From: an uncultured Rhizobiaceae group bacterium
Lineage (GTDB): Bacteria > Pseudomonadota > Alphaproteobacteria > Rhizobiales > Rhizobiaceae
Assembly: GCA_938030595.1 (NCBI GenBank)
Contig: CALHIB010000148.1
Location: 1-32,859 of the forward strand
Length of the DNA: 32,859 nucleotides
Direction: 5' to 3'
The notes beneath the pieces were generated by a model, which saw nothing but the letters and a program-made list of their open reading frames with translations, searched no databases and was not told where the DNA came from. The position numbers and the translations under genes are program-made. Shown here in pieces: positions 1-8,729 of this stretch (position 1 is its first letter; the number at the start of each line of letters is the position of its first letter).

Positions 1-1
1 T

Positions 2-180
2 ATTAACGGCAAAGACGGTCGTGATGGCGTTGATGGCAAAGATGGCCGCGATGGTGTTGACGGTAAAGACGGTGCACGTGGTGCAACTGGCGCAGCTGGT
101 CGTGATGGCGTTGACGGCAAAGATGGCCGTGACGGTGTTGACGGTGTTGACGGCGCACGTGGCCCAAGAGGCAAGCCTGG
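2..180 (+). repeat. Tandem coding repeat, about 27-bp unit encoding GKDGRDGVD
   Basis: Repeated units such as ggcaaagatggccgtgacggtgttgac read directly from the sequence. Confidence 0.8.
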
Positions 181-706
181 TCGTGACGCTGAAGTTACTA
201 TCATAATTGGTGGTGGCAAGGGTCGTCATGATGCAGCTAAAGCTGGCGTCATGAGCAGCGTTGGAAATGCAATGAATACTGCTAATACAGCAGCAAATCA
301 GAACATCTCCATGGGTAGCTCTGCATCTTCATCAACAAATGAGATCCAAGCTGTCATGAGACAAATCGCTGACGTACTACAAAAGCTACTTGCTAGCTTG
401 GGTGGCTCATCATCGGCTTCTGCTTCTGCATCTAGCTCAGCATCTGCATCAGCTGGTACATCTACTCAAAATGCAAGCTTCCAAATTGCATCAGGTGGTC
501 AAGCTGCGCAGTCTGGTTCAACTAACATGTCTTCAGAAATGACGAAGATGCTTGGTGATGTAACCAAACTACTTGAGCAGATCGCTGGATTGCTAAACGG
601 TCAAAGCTCATCTGGGTCAGATCAAGTGGCAATTTGCAACAAAGCAGTTGATCAAACTCAAGACGCTGTAGATCAAGTGAAAGCTTACGCTTCTAGCGAC
701 TACTAA
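2..706 (+). CDS. Collagen-like (Gly-X-Y repeat) protein, C-terminal part; truncated by the left window edge
   Basis: Frame 2 is open from base 2 and in frame with the ORF at 251..706 (249 nt = 83 codons). Reads INGKDGRDGVDGKDGRDGVDGKDGARGATGAAGRDGVDGKDGRDGVDGVDGARGPRGKPGRDAEVTIIIGGGKGRHDAAKAGV-MSSVGNAMNT..., about 20 consecutive G-X-Y triplets followed by a Ser/Ala/Gln-rich region with amphipathic helices. Confidence 0.85.
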   Translation: MNGKDGRDGVDGKDGRDGVDGKDGARGATGAAGRDGVDGKDGRDGVDGVDGARGPRGKPGRDAEVTIIIGGGKGRHDAAKAGVMSSVGNAMNTANTAANQNISMGSSASSSTNEIQAVMRQIADVLQKLLASLGGSSSASASASSSASASAGTSTQNASFQIASGGQAAQSGSTNMSSEMTKMLGDVTKLLEQIAGLLNGQSSSGSDQVAICNKAVDQTQDAVDQVKAYASSDY

Positions 707-725
707 GATAAATCCATAAAGTGAA

Positions 726-749
726 GGTGAAGGCCGCCCGGCCTTCATC
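726..749 (+). other. Inverted repeat / hairpin downstream of the collagen-like gene
   Basis: GAAGGCC-GCCC-GGCCTTC perfect stem (729..746), extendable by flanking pairs. Confidence 0.6.
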
Positions 750-783
750 ATCCAGGTCTAACCTGGGTTGATTGGTTACTCTT

Positions 784-820
784 AACCCCTGAAGGAAACT
801 TCAGGGGTTTTTCTTTTTTA
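784..820 (+). terminator. Rho-independent terminator of the collagen-like gene
   Basis: Perfect 11-bp stem AACCCCTGAAG-GAAA-CTTCAGGGGTT followed by TTTCTTTTTTAT. Confidence 0.9.
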
Positions 821-1216
821 TATACCTTACTATCGGGAGAGGGTGCGATCTCTGAAATGTCAAAGGGGAAATCAGACTTTAAGGGTTGTATAGTGCTGAT
901 CCTTTTTTGATCTAAACGCTATGCAGAAAGACGGGTTAAACCTATGAAGTTTCATAGAAATTAGTGCTATCGAAGCGGCTTGTAATAACTCATGAAGCCT
1001 GTGTTAACGATTTCGTTATTGGGAATGTGTGTAAGGTTAGTAGGCTGGTTTTAATTTAAAATACTATTATATTTCAATGGCTTAAATAATCTTGCTGATA
1101 TATGGATTATTCGACTAGGTAGTATCTACGCATATAATTTTCTGGGTTTCATTGCTATAAATAATTCAAGCGGTAACCAATCGCTCGCTTTATTTTAAGA
1201 CCAAAAGGATAACATT

Positions 1217-1399
1217 ATGGAAGTAAGCACAAACCCAACATCAGCTACTAATGCTGGTATTGCAGATGGATCAGTTGGCGGTGGTAACTCACAGCTAACA
1301 CAAGCATTTGATCGTGCTATTGCTGAAGCTCAACAGACTTTGGCGACAACAACTGTAAAAGGTGCTGACTTGCGTGCTCTACAGCAGAGCGCTCGATAA
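1217..1399 (+). CDS. Small (60 aa) T3SS-associated protein, candidate needle/pilus-like subunit; paralogue of 17771..17956
   Basis: Complete ORF, AAGGA upstream, terminator downstream. C-terminal half LTQAFDRAIAEAQQTLATTTVKGADLRALQQ is alignable with LTEAFEYAIKGATQTLTITTKKGADLYALKQ encoded within the T3SS locus. Confidence 0.7.
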   Translation: MEVSTNPTSATNAGIADGSVGGGNSQLTQAFDRAIAEAQQTLATTTVKGADLRALQQSAR

Positions 1400-1425
1400 T
1401 CTAAGTCTAAGATTAAAATATAGCA

Positions 1426-1464
1426 GAAAGCCCTTCGTGTTTATTCACGTGGGGCTTTTTCTTT
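1426..1464 (+). terminator. Rho-independent terminator downstream of the 60-aa gene
   Basis: AAAGCCCTTCGTG-TTTATT-CACGTGGGGCTTTTTCTTT, GC stem plus T-tract. Confidence 0.85.
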
Positions 1465-1520
1465 GGTGCTAACGAACCAAACTCGCGTCTGTCCTTTGGT
1501 AAATTTGCAACCGTTTTACG

Positions 1521-4097
1521 TTAATCTTTGCCGGGAAAGGTTTTCTTGAAGGCGTTGAAAATGTCTTCCTTGCCGTAAGGCTTTTGTAAAACGGGAATTT
1601 CGCAAAGTTCACCCTTAAGAGCCGAGAGATCGCCATAGCCGGATGCAAATATAAATGGAATGCCTTCTTCCAGAAGTTTGTCCGCGATGAGTTCGCTGGT
1701 TTCAACACCAAGATTGAAATCCAGGAGCGCAAAATCAAGCGTGTTATTTTCTACTTCAGCCAGTGCCTGAGAGACATTGCTAGCCATTAGAATATTTTGG
1801 GCACCTAGATTTTTAAAGTGCTCTTCCGCATCCAAGGCAATGATGAGATTATCTTCTACAATGAGAACATTTTGCGGTATGTTGTCCATTGTTTTTTCAT
1901 CCAACGTTGCAGACTCTGTTAATTGTGGAGTGCTCTCGTTGATTGAAACATAATCCATGGGCAAAGAAAATTTAGCTACCAAACCCGTCAGCTTATAATT
2001 AATTTCGGATTTTCCGCGTAATTCGTGAGGAATAGATTTTTCTATTATTGTAGAACCAAAGCCACGCCTTTTTGGTGCCTGTACTGGTGGTCCACCGACT
2101 TCTGTCCAATGAATAACGAGCATATCGTTATCATTCACTTCAAGTTTGATATCCAGTCTGCCACGTTTGTCGCATAGTCCGCCATATTTTACAGAATTGG
2201 TAATCATCTCATGCATGACCAAAGCCAACACTGAATATGCTTCAGGCTCCAACAACACATCATCGCCATCAATAGAGATACGTTGATGGTTGTCTGACAT
2301 ATAGGCGGATGACTCCATATAAATTAACTCGGATAAAGAGGCAGGATTCCAGTTTTTCTTGGTAATTTGATCATGTGCGAGAGCCAGTGCGTGTATGCGT
2401 CCTCCAATCACTTCGGTAAAGCTGGCAATATCTTTCGCATCATCCTTACTTTGATTGATAAGTCCCCGAATAAGATTTAGAATATTTCTAACGCGGTGAT
2501 TGAGTTCAGCGATAAGAAGTTCTTGTTGTTCTTGAGCCTTGCCACGCTCCCTCACGGCATTGTCTGTCAGGCGAAGTACAACCTCCAACAAAGTAATACG
2601 AAGATTGCCAGCTGTTCGAAGTTGGGATTCTGTCCATTCAGAGCAACTTCCCTTCACGATTTCCTGCCAGCTTTCAAAGCTTTTTCTGGGGGTTAGGCGA
2701 ATGCCGTTGGGACCAAGTTGAGCTGGTTTTTCCGGATTTCCTGCCCAGTTTACAGACTGTGCTATCTCGCGACGGAACAAAATCAAATAATCGCGTGGTG
2801 ATCTGGATATTGGTATGACTAATATCCCAGCAGCGATGTCTGAAAAAGCTTCTGCTTTTGGACATTTGCTGGCTAAATTTTGTACGGAATAAACTGCACC
2901 TTGTGCGGTCGTATTCAAAAAAGGAATGATTTCCAAAAACTCAGATCTCTTTGGCGTGTCTCCTCGCGTAAGATAATCCTCATTCGCCCAAACGGCCAAT
3001 CCATCATAGGGAATAACACTCGATATGGCATCTGCTATGGTTTCAAAATTTTCAGTGATCGTATTTCCATCTGCCAACTGTGCCATTATTTGATCATGGA
3101 TAATTTGGCCTTGTACGGCCTCAGCGGACCTTTCATCATTTTCTTTTTGATCGAGGACATAAGAAAACATTTGAGCAAATAATTCACTCATGCTTCTCAT
3201 GCCATAGCCGATGTGTTTTGGAGAATTGTTATGACAAGCGAACAGACCCCATAATTTGCCTCGAACGATTATGGAAATCGACATCGAAGCCCCAACACCC
3301 ATGTTCTTGAGATATTCAAGATGAATAGGCGATACTGCTCTGGTTGTGCTTAAACTCAAATCCAAAGGTTCGCCTTCGGCGCTCAATACCGGATTGATTT
3401 CAACACCTTCATCATTAACATCACTGATGATGCGTAGTAAATTTCGTTTATAAAGTACGCGAGCCTGCTTTGGGATGTCTGTTGCTGGATACCGCAAGTT
3501 TAAAAACGAATCCATATCAGCTTGCTTGGCCTCCGCAATTACTTCACCTGCGTCGTCGTTTAAAAAGCGATACACCATGACCCGATCAAAATTTAGTATC
3601 GCCTTAAGTTGTCTGACCGCTGTCTGACATATCTGTAAAACGTTTGACGATTGCTCAATTCGAGCAATCATGGGTTTGATATAAGTCATGTAATCATGAT
3701 CTATATCAAGATCGGTTTTTTCAAATTCGATGACTGTGGATCGACCTGAACGGTGAACTGCTATGTCAAACATTTCATCGTTATCCATAACATCAACCGA
3801 GAAAAGCCGTTCAACAGAATCCCCGGAACCCAGTAATTGTAATCGCCCTCGTATATCGTGCAATGCACTGTCTGAAATCAAGCCGGAAAGTTGTTGCCCG
3901 ACGATGTCTTTCGCATCTTTGCCGAGCATTTCATGGGCGTTATCTGAGATATGATTTATTATCCAATCCGGGGTAACGGATATAAGTGTGCCGAAGGATT
4001 GAATTCTCGACGGAATATGAATTGGCTCACGATCACAAGAACTTAAATCTATATTTTGTGGCACCTCATCAGGCGTAATTTGTCTTTCAGACATCAA
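1521..4097 (-). CDS. bphP: Bacteriophytochrome, PAS-GAF-PHY with HWE/HisKA_2-type histidine kinase and C-terminal receiver domain
   Basis: N-terminal bilin-binding Cys context DLSSCDREPIHIPSRIQSFG; PASDIP-like RYPATDIPKQAR; PHY tongue PRKSF; kinase ELNHRVRNILNLIRGLI; receiver NVLIVEDN...LLDFNL. Confidence 0.93.
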   Translation of the reverse strand: MMSERQITPDEVPQNIDLSSCDREPIHIPSRIQSFGTLISVTPDWIINHISDNAHEMLGKDAKDIVGQQLSGLISDSALHDIRGRLQLLGSGDSVERLFSVDVMDNDEMFDIAVHRSGRSTVIEFEKTDLDIDHDYMTYIKPMIARIEQSSNVLQICQTAVRQLKAILNFDRVMVYRFLNDDAGEVIAEAKQADMDSFLNLRYPATDIPKQARVLYKRNLLRIISDVNDEGVEINPVLSAEGEPLDLSLSTTRAVSPIHLEYLKNMGVGASMSISIIVRGKLWGLFACHNNSPKHIGYGMRSMSELFAQMFSYVLDQKENDERSAEAVQGQIIHDQIMAQLADGNTITENFETIADAISSVIPYDGLAVWANEDYLTRGDTPKRSEFLEIIPFLNTTAQGAVYSVQNLASKCPKAEAFSDIAAGILVIPISRSPRDYLILFRREIAQSVNWAGNPEKPAQLGPNGIRLTPRKSFESWQEIVKGSCSEWTESQLRTAGNLRITLLEVVLRLTDNAVRERGKAQEQQELLIAELNHRVRNILNLIRGLINQSKDDAKDIASFTEVIGGRIHALALAHDQITKKNWNPASLSELIYMESSAYMSDNHQRISIDGDDVLLEPEAYSVLALVMHEMITNSVKYGGLCDKRGRLDIKLEVNDNDMLVIHWTEVGGPPVQAPKRRGFGSTIIEKSIPHELRGKSEINYKLTGLVAKFSLPMDYVSINESTPQLTESATLDEKTMDNIPQNVLIVEDNLIIALDAEEHFKNLGAQNILMASNVSQALAEVENNTLDFALLDFNLGVETSELIADKLLEEGIPFIFASGYGDLSALKGELCEIPVLQKPYGKEDIFNAFKKTFPGKD

Positions 4098-4644
4098 AAT
4101 TTTCTTTCAGAGCTAGCTCATAGGAATCGCCGAATACCATGAAAGCATGATTGGCGCCTTTAACTATGACATGATAGTCTTTTTCATTTGAAGCGGCTGA
4201 TTTGAGTTGAGCGGTTAGTTTAGGCCAATAAGAACGCATGCGGTCCGAACTTAAATAGGATACACTTGAGTGTATTCTTTCATCACTACCAGCGAGTGCG
4301 CGTTCGAGTAAAACTTTAGCTCCAAAATGGGCGCCTGATATTACGTACGACAAACCCAACTTGTTAATGTCATCTGATTTTAAAAATATGGATTGTTGTG
4401 GCACTTTTAAATTCAAAGACAATAAGTCATTGGCGATAAGATCAGTCTGACATGGGGGTAAAGCTGTTTTATTGAAATCGTTTTTCAGGAAACCTTCGAT
4501 TGAAGAAAGTGCAATGTAATGAGCCGTTAAAAAAATCTTATAGTCATTAAAGATTGAAAGATTTAATTTGCTATACAGATCGTCTATTTTTTTATGCTCG
4601 ATGGCAGTATCTGATTTCAGCCTGCCTCTTAAACTGGTTTTCAT
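4087..4644 (-). CDS. bphO: BphO-like heme oxygenase
   Basis: 185 aa; proximal-His context TAIEHKKIDDLYSKL, YVISGAHFGAKVLLERAL; overlaps bphP start by 11 bp. Confidence 0.85.
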   Translation of the reverse strand: MKTSLRGRLKSDTAIEHKKIDDLYSKLNLSIFNDYKIFLTAHYIALSSIEGFLKNDFNKTALPPCQTDLIANDLLSLNLKVPQQSIFLKSDDINKLGLSYVISGAHFGAKVLLERALAGSDERIHSSVSYLSSDRMRSYWPKLTAQLKSAASNEKDYHVIVKGANHAFMVFGDSYELALKENFDV

Positions 4645-4796
4645 GTATGGTTTTGTAAAAAGCTTTATTGTCTATATTGTGAAGTCCGATAATTAATCGG
4701 TATTGCTGAAATTTCAAGCATCCATTGATAACAAGACTTATTATATCAGTTTCATTCACACTGATCAGGCCGTTGATGAGTTGATAATTCCTGAGC

Positions 4797-5867
4797 TTAA
4801 AACGCGCCGATATCAATCAGGACACGGGCCACTTTTTCGAAGTGTCTTTCGCGGATGGCTTTACCGACTTCTACTGATGACAGGATGTCACTCATCAAGG
4901 CCTGGTCGAAGATAACCGGGATGTTTTTATTGTCGGCTGCTTTCATATCCCGGTTAAAGCGTGCGCCTGTGAAGGTTTTTACAAGCGCTGGCACTTTTGA
5001 GTGTTCAGGGTGGAAGTAAATGCCCACGGCAGATTCTGAGCCGCGCAGGATCATGGTCAGACCACTAGCTCCGTCCCTGATCTCACCAGAACCTTGTGCC
5101 TGACCAGACACTTCTGCAATCATTCTGCGGTGCTCACTCTTTTGGTGGCTTTTAAATTCCGGAGAACCGTTTAGTTCTTTCTGCTCACGTTTAGCTTCTT
5201 TGTGTCCCATTTTTTGTTCATCATTGAAGAGCATTTTTTGCAACGGCATGTCTAACAGGCCAAATAATAAAAGCATGACAACCGCAGTGGCAATGATCAA
5301 AATGCCAACCGAGCTTGCGCTATCTGCAATGCAACCAATCGAGCAATAAATGCTTGCCAAAATTGTTTGCAAGAAAAGCCAGATGAAAACGGATGTCAGC
5401 ACAAACCAGAAGACGAGCTTTGAAAGTGAAGAAGCAAACTCTACCATATTGCGTTTTTTGAATAGTTTCTTGAAGCCTTCAGCCGGGTTTACTTTTTTAA
5501 AGTCTGGTTTGAGTGGTTCAAGCGAGAAGGGAATGCCCTGTTTGTCCAGAATATTGGAGATGACGCCTACCATGATGATTAACATCACAAAGGGAACAAT
5601 GGCATACATCACGTCAAAGACAACTGTCAGAAATATTGAAAGACCGATATCGACTGTATTTTTACCGAATGAAAGCACTGAGAGTTGAAAGAGATTTGAA
5701 AATGAGTCTGAAAAATTCTTCCAGTTCAGGATAATGTAAAAAATACCTGCAACCGTGGTCATGCTCTGAACGAAGTCCGAGCTTTGCGCTACCTGACCTT
5801 TTTTACGTGCCTCTTTAAGCTTGTGTTGGGAGGGGTCGAGGGTTTTTTCTTCGCTATCATCGGACAT
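4797..5867 (-). CDS. sctU: T3SS export apparatus switch protein SctU (YscU/RhcU), lacking the canonical NPTH motif
   Basis: MSDDSEEKTLDPSQHKLKEARKKGQVAQSSDF is a SctU/FlhB N-terminus; four TM segments; C-terminal cytoplasmic domain aligns with SctU; last of the sctRSTU set. Confidence 0.93.
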   Translation of the reverse strand: MSDDSEEKTLDPSQHKLKEARKKGQVAQSSDFVQSMTTVAGIFYIILNWKNFSDSFSNLFQLSVLSFGKNTVDIGLSIFLTVVFDVMYAIVPFVMLIIMVGVISNILDKQGIPFSLEPLKPDFKKVNPAEGFKKLFKKRNMVEFASSLSKLVFWFVLTSVFIWLFLQTILASIYCSIGCIADSASSVGILIIATAVVMLLLFGLLDMPLQKMLFNDEQKMGHKEAKREQKELNGSPEFKSHQKSEHRRMIAEVSGQAQGSGEIRDGASGLTMILRGSESAVGIYFHPEHSKVPALVKTFTGARFNRDMKAADNKNIPVIFDQALMSDILSSVEVGKAIRERHFEKVARVLIDIGAF

Positions 5868-5876
5868 GGATTTTCC

Positions 5877-6671
5877 TTATCTCAAGATACCCTGAACAAG
5901 TTCAGGTACGGTTGCGAGGAAACTCAGATTGTCCTTGAATACCCTGATCGACATGATCAGGAATAACGGGAGGATCATCATGGCGATCAGGTTTTTTGTT
6001 GAAAAGGTCAAGTGACCCACGTCAATGTTTTTGCCAAACTTGGCGCCAATCAAATGGATGATGTCAGACAAGAACATGATGACCAACAATGGCCCTGCCA
6101 GTACAACTGCATTTAGCAGTACACGTTCCACTATCTCAAGCAGGACATCGGCACCAGGCACGAAGGTAGGAAATACGGTGTTTACCGCCCAGATATCGTA
6201 ACTTTTATAAATCGTGCCTGTAACGATTTGAAATCCGCCGATGGATGCAAATAACCACAGGCTTAAAACTGCAAACAGATTTCCGTATGATGTCACTTCG
6301 CCACCCGACGGGTCAGGCATGCCCAACATGGCACCTCTGTATATGTCGATGATGCCGCCGCCGGCTACTGCAATTGCAAGCGGTATTGAAGATGCAAAGC
6401 CCAGCAATGCGCCGATTAGAATTTCTTTTAAAAGCAAACCGATAAAGTTCATTTCCAGGACGATTTCTGATGAGGGAATGCCATTTGCCAATAGGGGCAA
6501 TGAAATGCCGAGACAGAAGACCATCCGTAGCATGCCCTTGCCAACTTGCGTCCATGCAAAGACGGCAAAGAGCAGAGTAAAGCCAAACGGTCGTGCAATC
6601 GCCAAGACTACCCACGGGGTGTAATCTGCAAAGAGATCCAGAAATGCGTTGAAGATTTCACCTGATGGCAT
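5877..6671 (-). CDS. sctT: T3SS export apparatus protein SctT
   Basis: 264 aa polytopic protein with SctT/FliR-like signatures (GKEILIGALLGF-type, DPSGGEVTSYGNLF); syntenic between sctS and sctU. Confidence 0.93.
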   Translation of the reverse strand: MPSGEIFNAFLDLFADYTPWVVLAIARPFGFTLLFAVFAWTQVGKGMLRMVFCLGISLPLLANGIPSSEIVLEMNFIGLLLKEILIGALLGFASSIPLAIAVAGGGIIDIYRGAMLGMPDPSGGEVTSYGNLFAVLSLWLFASIGGFQIVTGTIYKSYDIWAVNTVFPTFVPGADVLLEIVERVLLNAVVLAGPLLVIMFLSDIIHLIGAKFGKNIDVGHLTFSTKNLIAMMILPLFLIMSIRVFKDNLSFLATVPELVQGILR

Positions 6672-6680
6672 CGCTACGAC

Positions 6681-6950
6681 CTACTTGGAATATTCATGAA
6701 AGCGGGAGAATATTTCATCAGACGCTGAATATAGTGGTGCTGTCAGCGTGCTGCCAAAAACAATCAACATGAAACCGATCACCATGATCTTGATGGTTTG
6801 TGGCAGGGTTTGCTCTTGAATTTGTGTCACTGCCTGAAACAGGCCAACTATGAATGCAATGATGGTTGCAAGCAAAAGCGGTGGCACAAGCACAACTGCT
6901 GAATAATAAAAGATATTATAGAGTGCTGAGATTAACTGGGCTTCATCCAT
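6681..6950 (-). CDS. sctS: T3SS export apparatus protein SctS
   Basis: 89 aa, two TM helices, VPPLLLATIIAFIVGLFQAVTQIQEQTLP is the SctS/FliQ signature. Confidence 0.95.
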   Translation of the reverse strand: MDEAQLISALYNIFYYSAVVLVPPLLLATIIAFIVGLFQAVTQIQEQTLPQTIKIMVIGFMLIVFGSTLTAPLYSASDEIFSRFHEYSK

Positions 6951-6962
6951 TTTATTTCGCCT

Positions 6963-7610
6963 TTATACGTAAGTCAGGATTAGGCCGTGAACCAGTTTGG
7001 TCCAGCCATCAAGGAATACAAACAACATCAGTTTAAACGGAATAGAGATTGTTGTCGGTGGAACCATCATCATGCCAAGTGCCACAAGAAGAGTTGTGAT
7101 AATGATGTCGATTGCCATAAACGGAAGATACAAGAGAAATCCAATTTCAAACGCTTTTGTAAGTTCTGAAAGCAGGAATGATGGTACCAATACTGTCATG
7201 GAGTCTTTGCTTGTTGTGCTTGCAAGGCCTTCACCCCAGATTTGGGTCGTGGAAGAGTTGAAGAACTCAAGTTGTTTTGGATCGGTATGTTTGATCAAAA
7301 ACTCTTTAAGCGGTGCCATGGCTTTTTCGCCTGCATTTAACCAGTCTTCGAGAGTTTGATAATTAAAGCCATCTGCTTCCAGGACAGTATAAATTTCGTT
7401 CAAAATAGGCATGGCAATGTAGACTGAGAGGATCAGCGACAGACCGTATAAAATAATATTCGGCGGTAATTGCTGTATGCCGAGAGCCTGGCGCACAATA
7501 AATATGACGACAGAAATTTTTGCAAATGCCGTTACGGTTACAGCAAGCATCGGAAGGAAAGCTGTCCCTAATAATAAAACTATAATTCCAAATGAATTAT
7601 CACCAAACAT
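6963..7610 (-). CDS. sctR: T3SS export apparatus protein SctR
   Basis: 215 aa, SctR/FliP signatures (ISVVIFIVRQALGIQQLPPNIILYGLSLIL; AFEIGFLLYLPFMAIDIIITTLLVALGMMMVPP). Confidence 0.96.
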   Translation of the reverse strand: MFGDNSFGIIVLLLGTAFLPMLAVTVTAFAKISVVIFIVRQALGIQQLPPNIILYGLSLILSVYIAMPILNEIYTVLEADGFNYQTLEDWLNAGEKAMAPLKEFLIKHTDPKQLEFFNSSTTQIWGEGLASTTSKDSMTVLVPSFLLSELTKAFEIGFLLYLPFMAIDIIITTLLVALGMMMVPPTTISIPFKLMLFVFLDGWTKLVHGLILTYV

Positions 7611-7663
7611 TTTAATTTTTTCCAGTCATGTATATTGTTAAGTACAAATATGAATTCAGGTTT

Positions 7664-8710
7664 CTAGGCTTTAAACGCGCCAACGCTATCGAGTATGACA
7701 GCCAGGTTGCTGCCCAAGATGGACAGGAAGCCCTGACCAAACGGACGCGCCTGGTAGTAGATGTTGGCTGCATTGTTTGGCAGGCGTTGTATGTTTATTT
7801 TTGAGCCAACACTCAGGGTATGTCTGTCAAATGCAGACAGGGTTGTTTCGCCCAAACCAAACGTTACGAATACATTGTCTGTTGTTTCGTTTGAGATATG
7901 TATGGGGCCAGCCAATTCGCCTGCAATTTCTACTTGTTCATCTTCGATGTAAATTGGCCAGTACCTACCATCAGAACGCATTAATACGCCTTTGATGACC
8001 GATGACGGTTCCACGCCGCAGTCAATCATTTCGCCAGTGCGTGCCAGATATGCTTGTCTTGCAGGAACCACAACAGGGCCCAAATGCACGATCAGTTTAT
8101 TGTCGATGTTTTTTTCTTCAGGGAAACTATGATGCGCAACAAGACCCTCGACCATATGGTGTAGTTCACCAGTTATCTGTAAGGCGCCTTGGTATGTATT
8201 ACCCTCGATGTCAAATTCAAAACCCAGAAGCTCGCCATTAATCGGCGCATCCACATCTGTGATTGAAACGATTGAAAGTTCCGCACCAAGAATGTCTTCG
8301 AGCATGTTTAGTCTATAGGTAAGCAAATGTTCGATGATCAATGCAGCATCGCCACCTTCAAGCTTTGTGATGTTGAGATCGTCATGCGCGAGTTGCAAGA
8401 TATATGCAGCAGCATCTGAGGGAAGATAAATGCTAAATGCACCTGCATTGCTATGACCAATTATTTGTACCCACTGTCCGTTTGCTGAGATATGTGGTGG
8501 TGTATTGGTCGTTACGATTTCTGTAAAGAATGTGCCAATTTGTAAACTTAAGTCACAAATCAAACCGCCCCAAGATGATACAAGTGCGATTAACGATTTG
8601 TCATATTGAAACCTGTTGTCAGGTTTCTTGGCTGCCGGTGGCGTGAACAGTCTCTTGCCAGTAGCTTGGTTGCCCGTTGAAAAACCTAATTGCATTACTT
8701 TACTCCGCAA
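7664..8710 (-). CDS. sctQ: T3SS cytoplasmic ring (sorting platform) protein SctQ
   Basis: 348 aa; C-terminal SpoA-like domain (HTLSVGSKINIQRLPNNAANIYYQARPFGQGFLSILGSNLAVILDSV); synteny sctO-sctQ-sctR. Confidence 0.85.
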   Translation of the reverse strand: MRSKVMQLGFSTGNQATGKRLFTPPAAKKPDNRFQYDKSLIALVSSWGGLICDLSLQIGTFFTEIVTTNTPPHISANGQWVQIIGHSNAGAFSIYLPSDAAAYILQLAHDDLNITKLEGGDAALIIEHLLTYRLNMLEDILGAELSIVSITDVDAPINGELLGFEFDIEGNTYQGALQITGELHHMVEGLVAHHSFPEEKNIDNKLIVHLGPVVVPARQAYLARTGEMIDCGVEPSSVIKGVLMRSDGRYWPIYIEDEQVEIAGELAGPIHISNETTDNVFVTFGLGETTLSAFDRHTLSVGSKINIQRLPNNAANIYYQARPFGQGFLSILGSNLAVILDSVGAFKA

Positions 8711-8729
8711 ACTTTAAACTATGCAGAGA

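Noticed and set aside
21-206. 61-aa ORF MMALMAKMAAMVLTVKT...
   Set aside because: Out-of-frame reading of the collagen-like repeat; the Gly-X-Y frame (frame 2) is the coding one.
942-957. CTATGAA-GT-TTCATAG palindrome
   Set aside because: Short AT-rich palindrome in a non-coding region about 260 bp from the next start; could be chance.
4592-4816. 74-aa - strand ORF upstream of bphO
   Set aside because: Overlaps the ends of both bphO and sctU in another frame; no recognisable domain or RBS.
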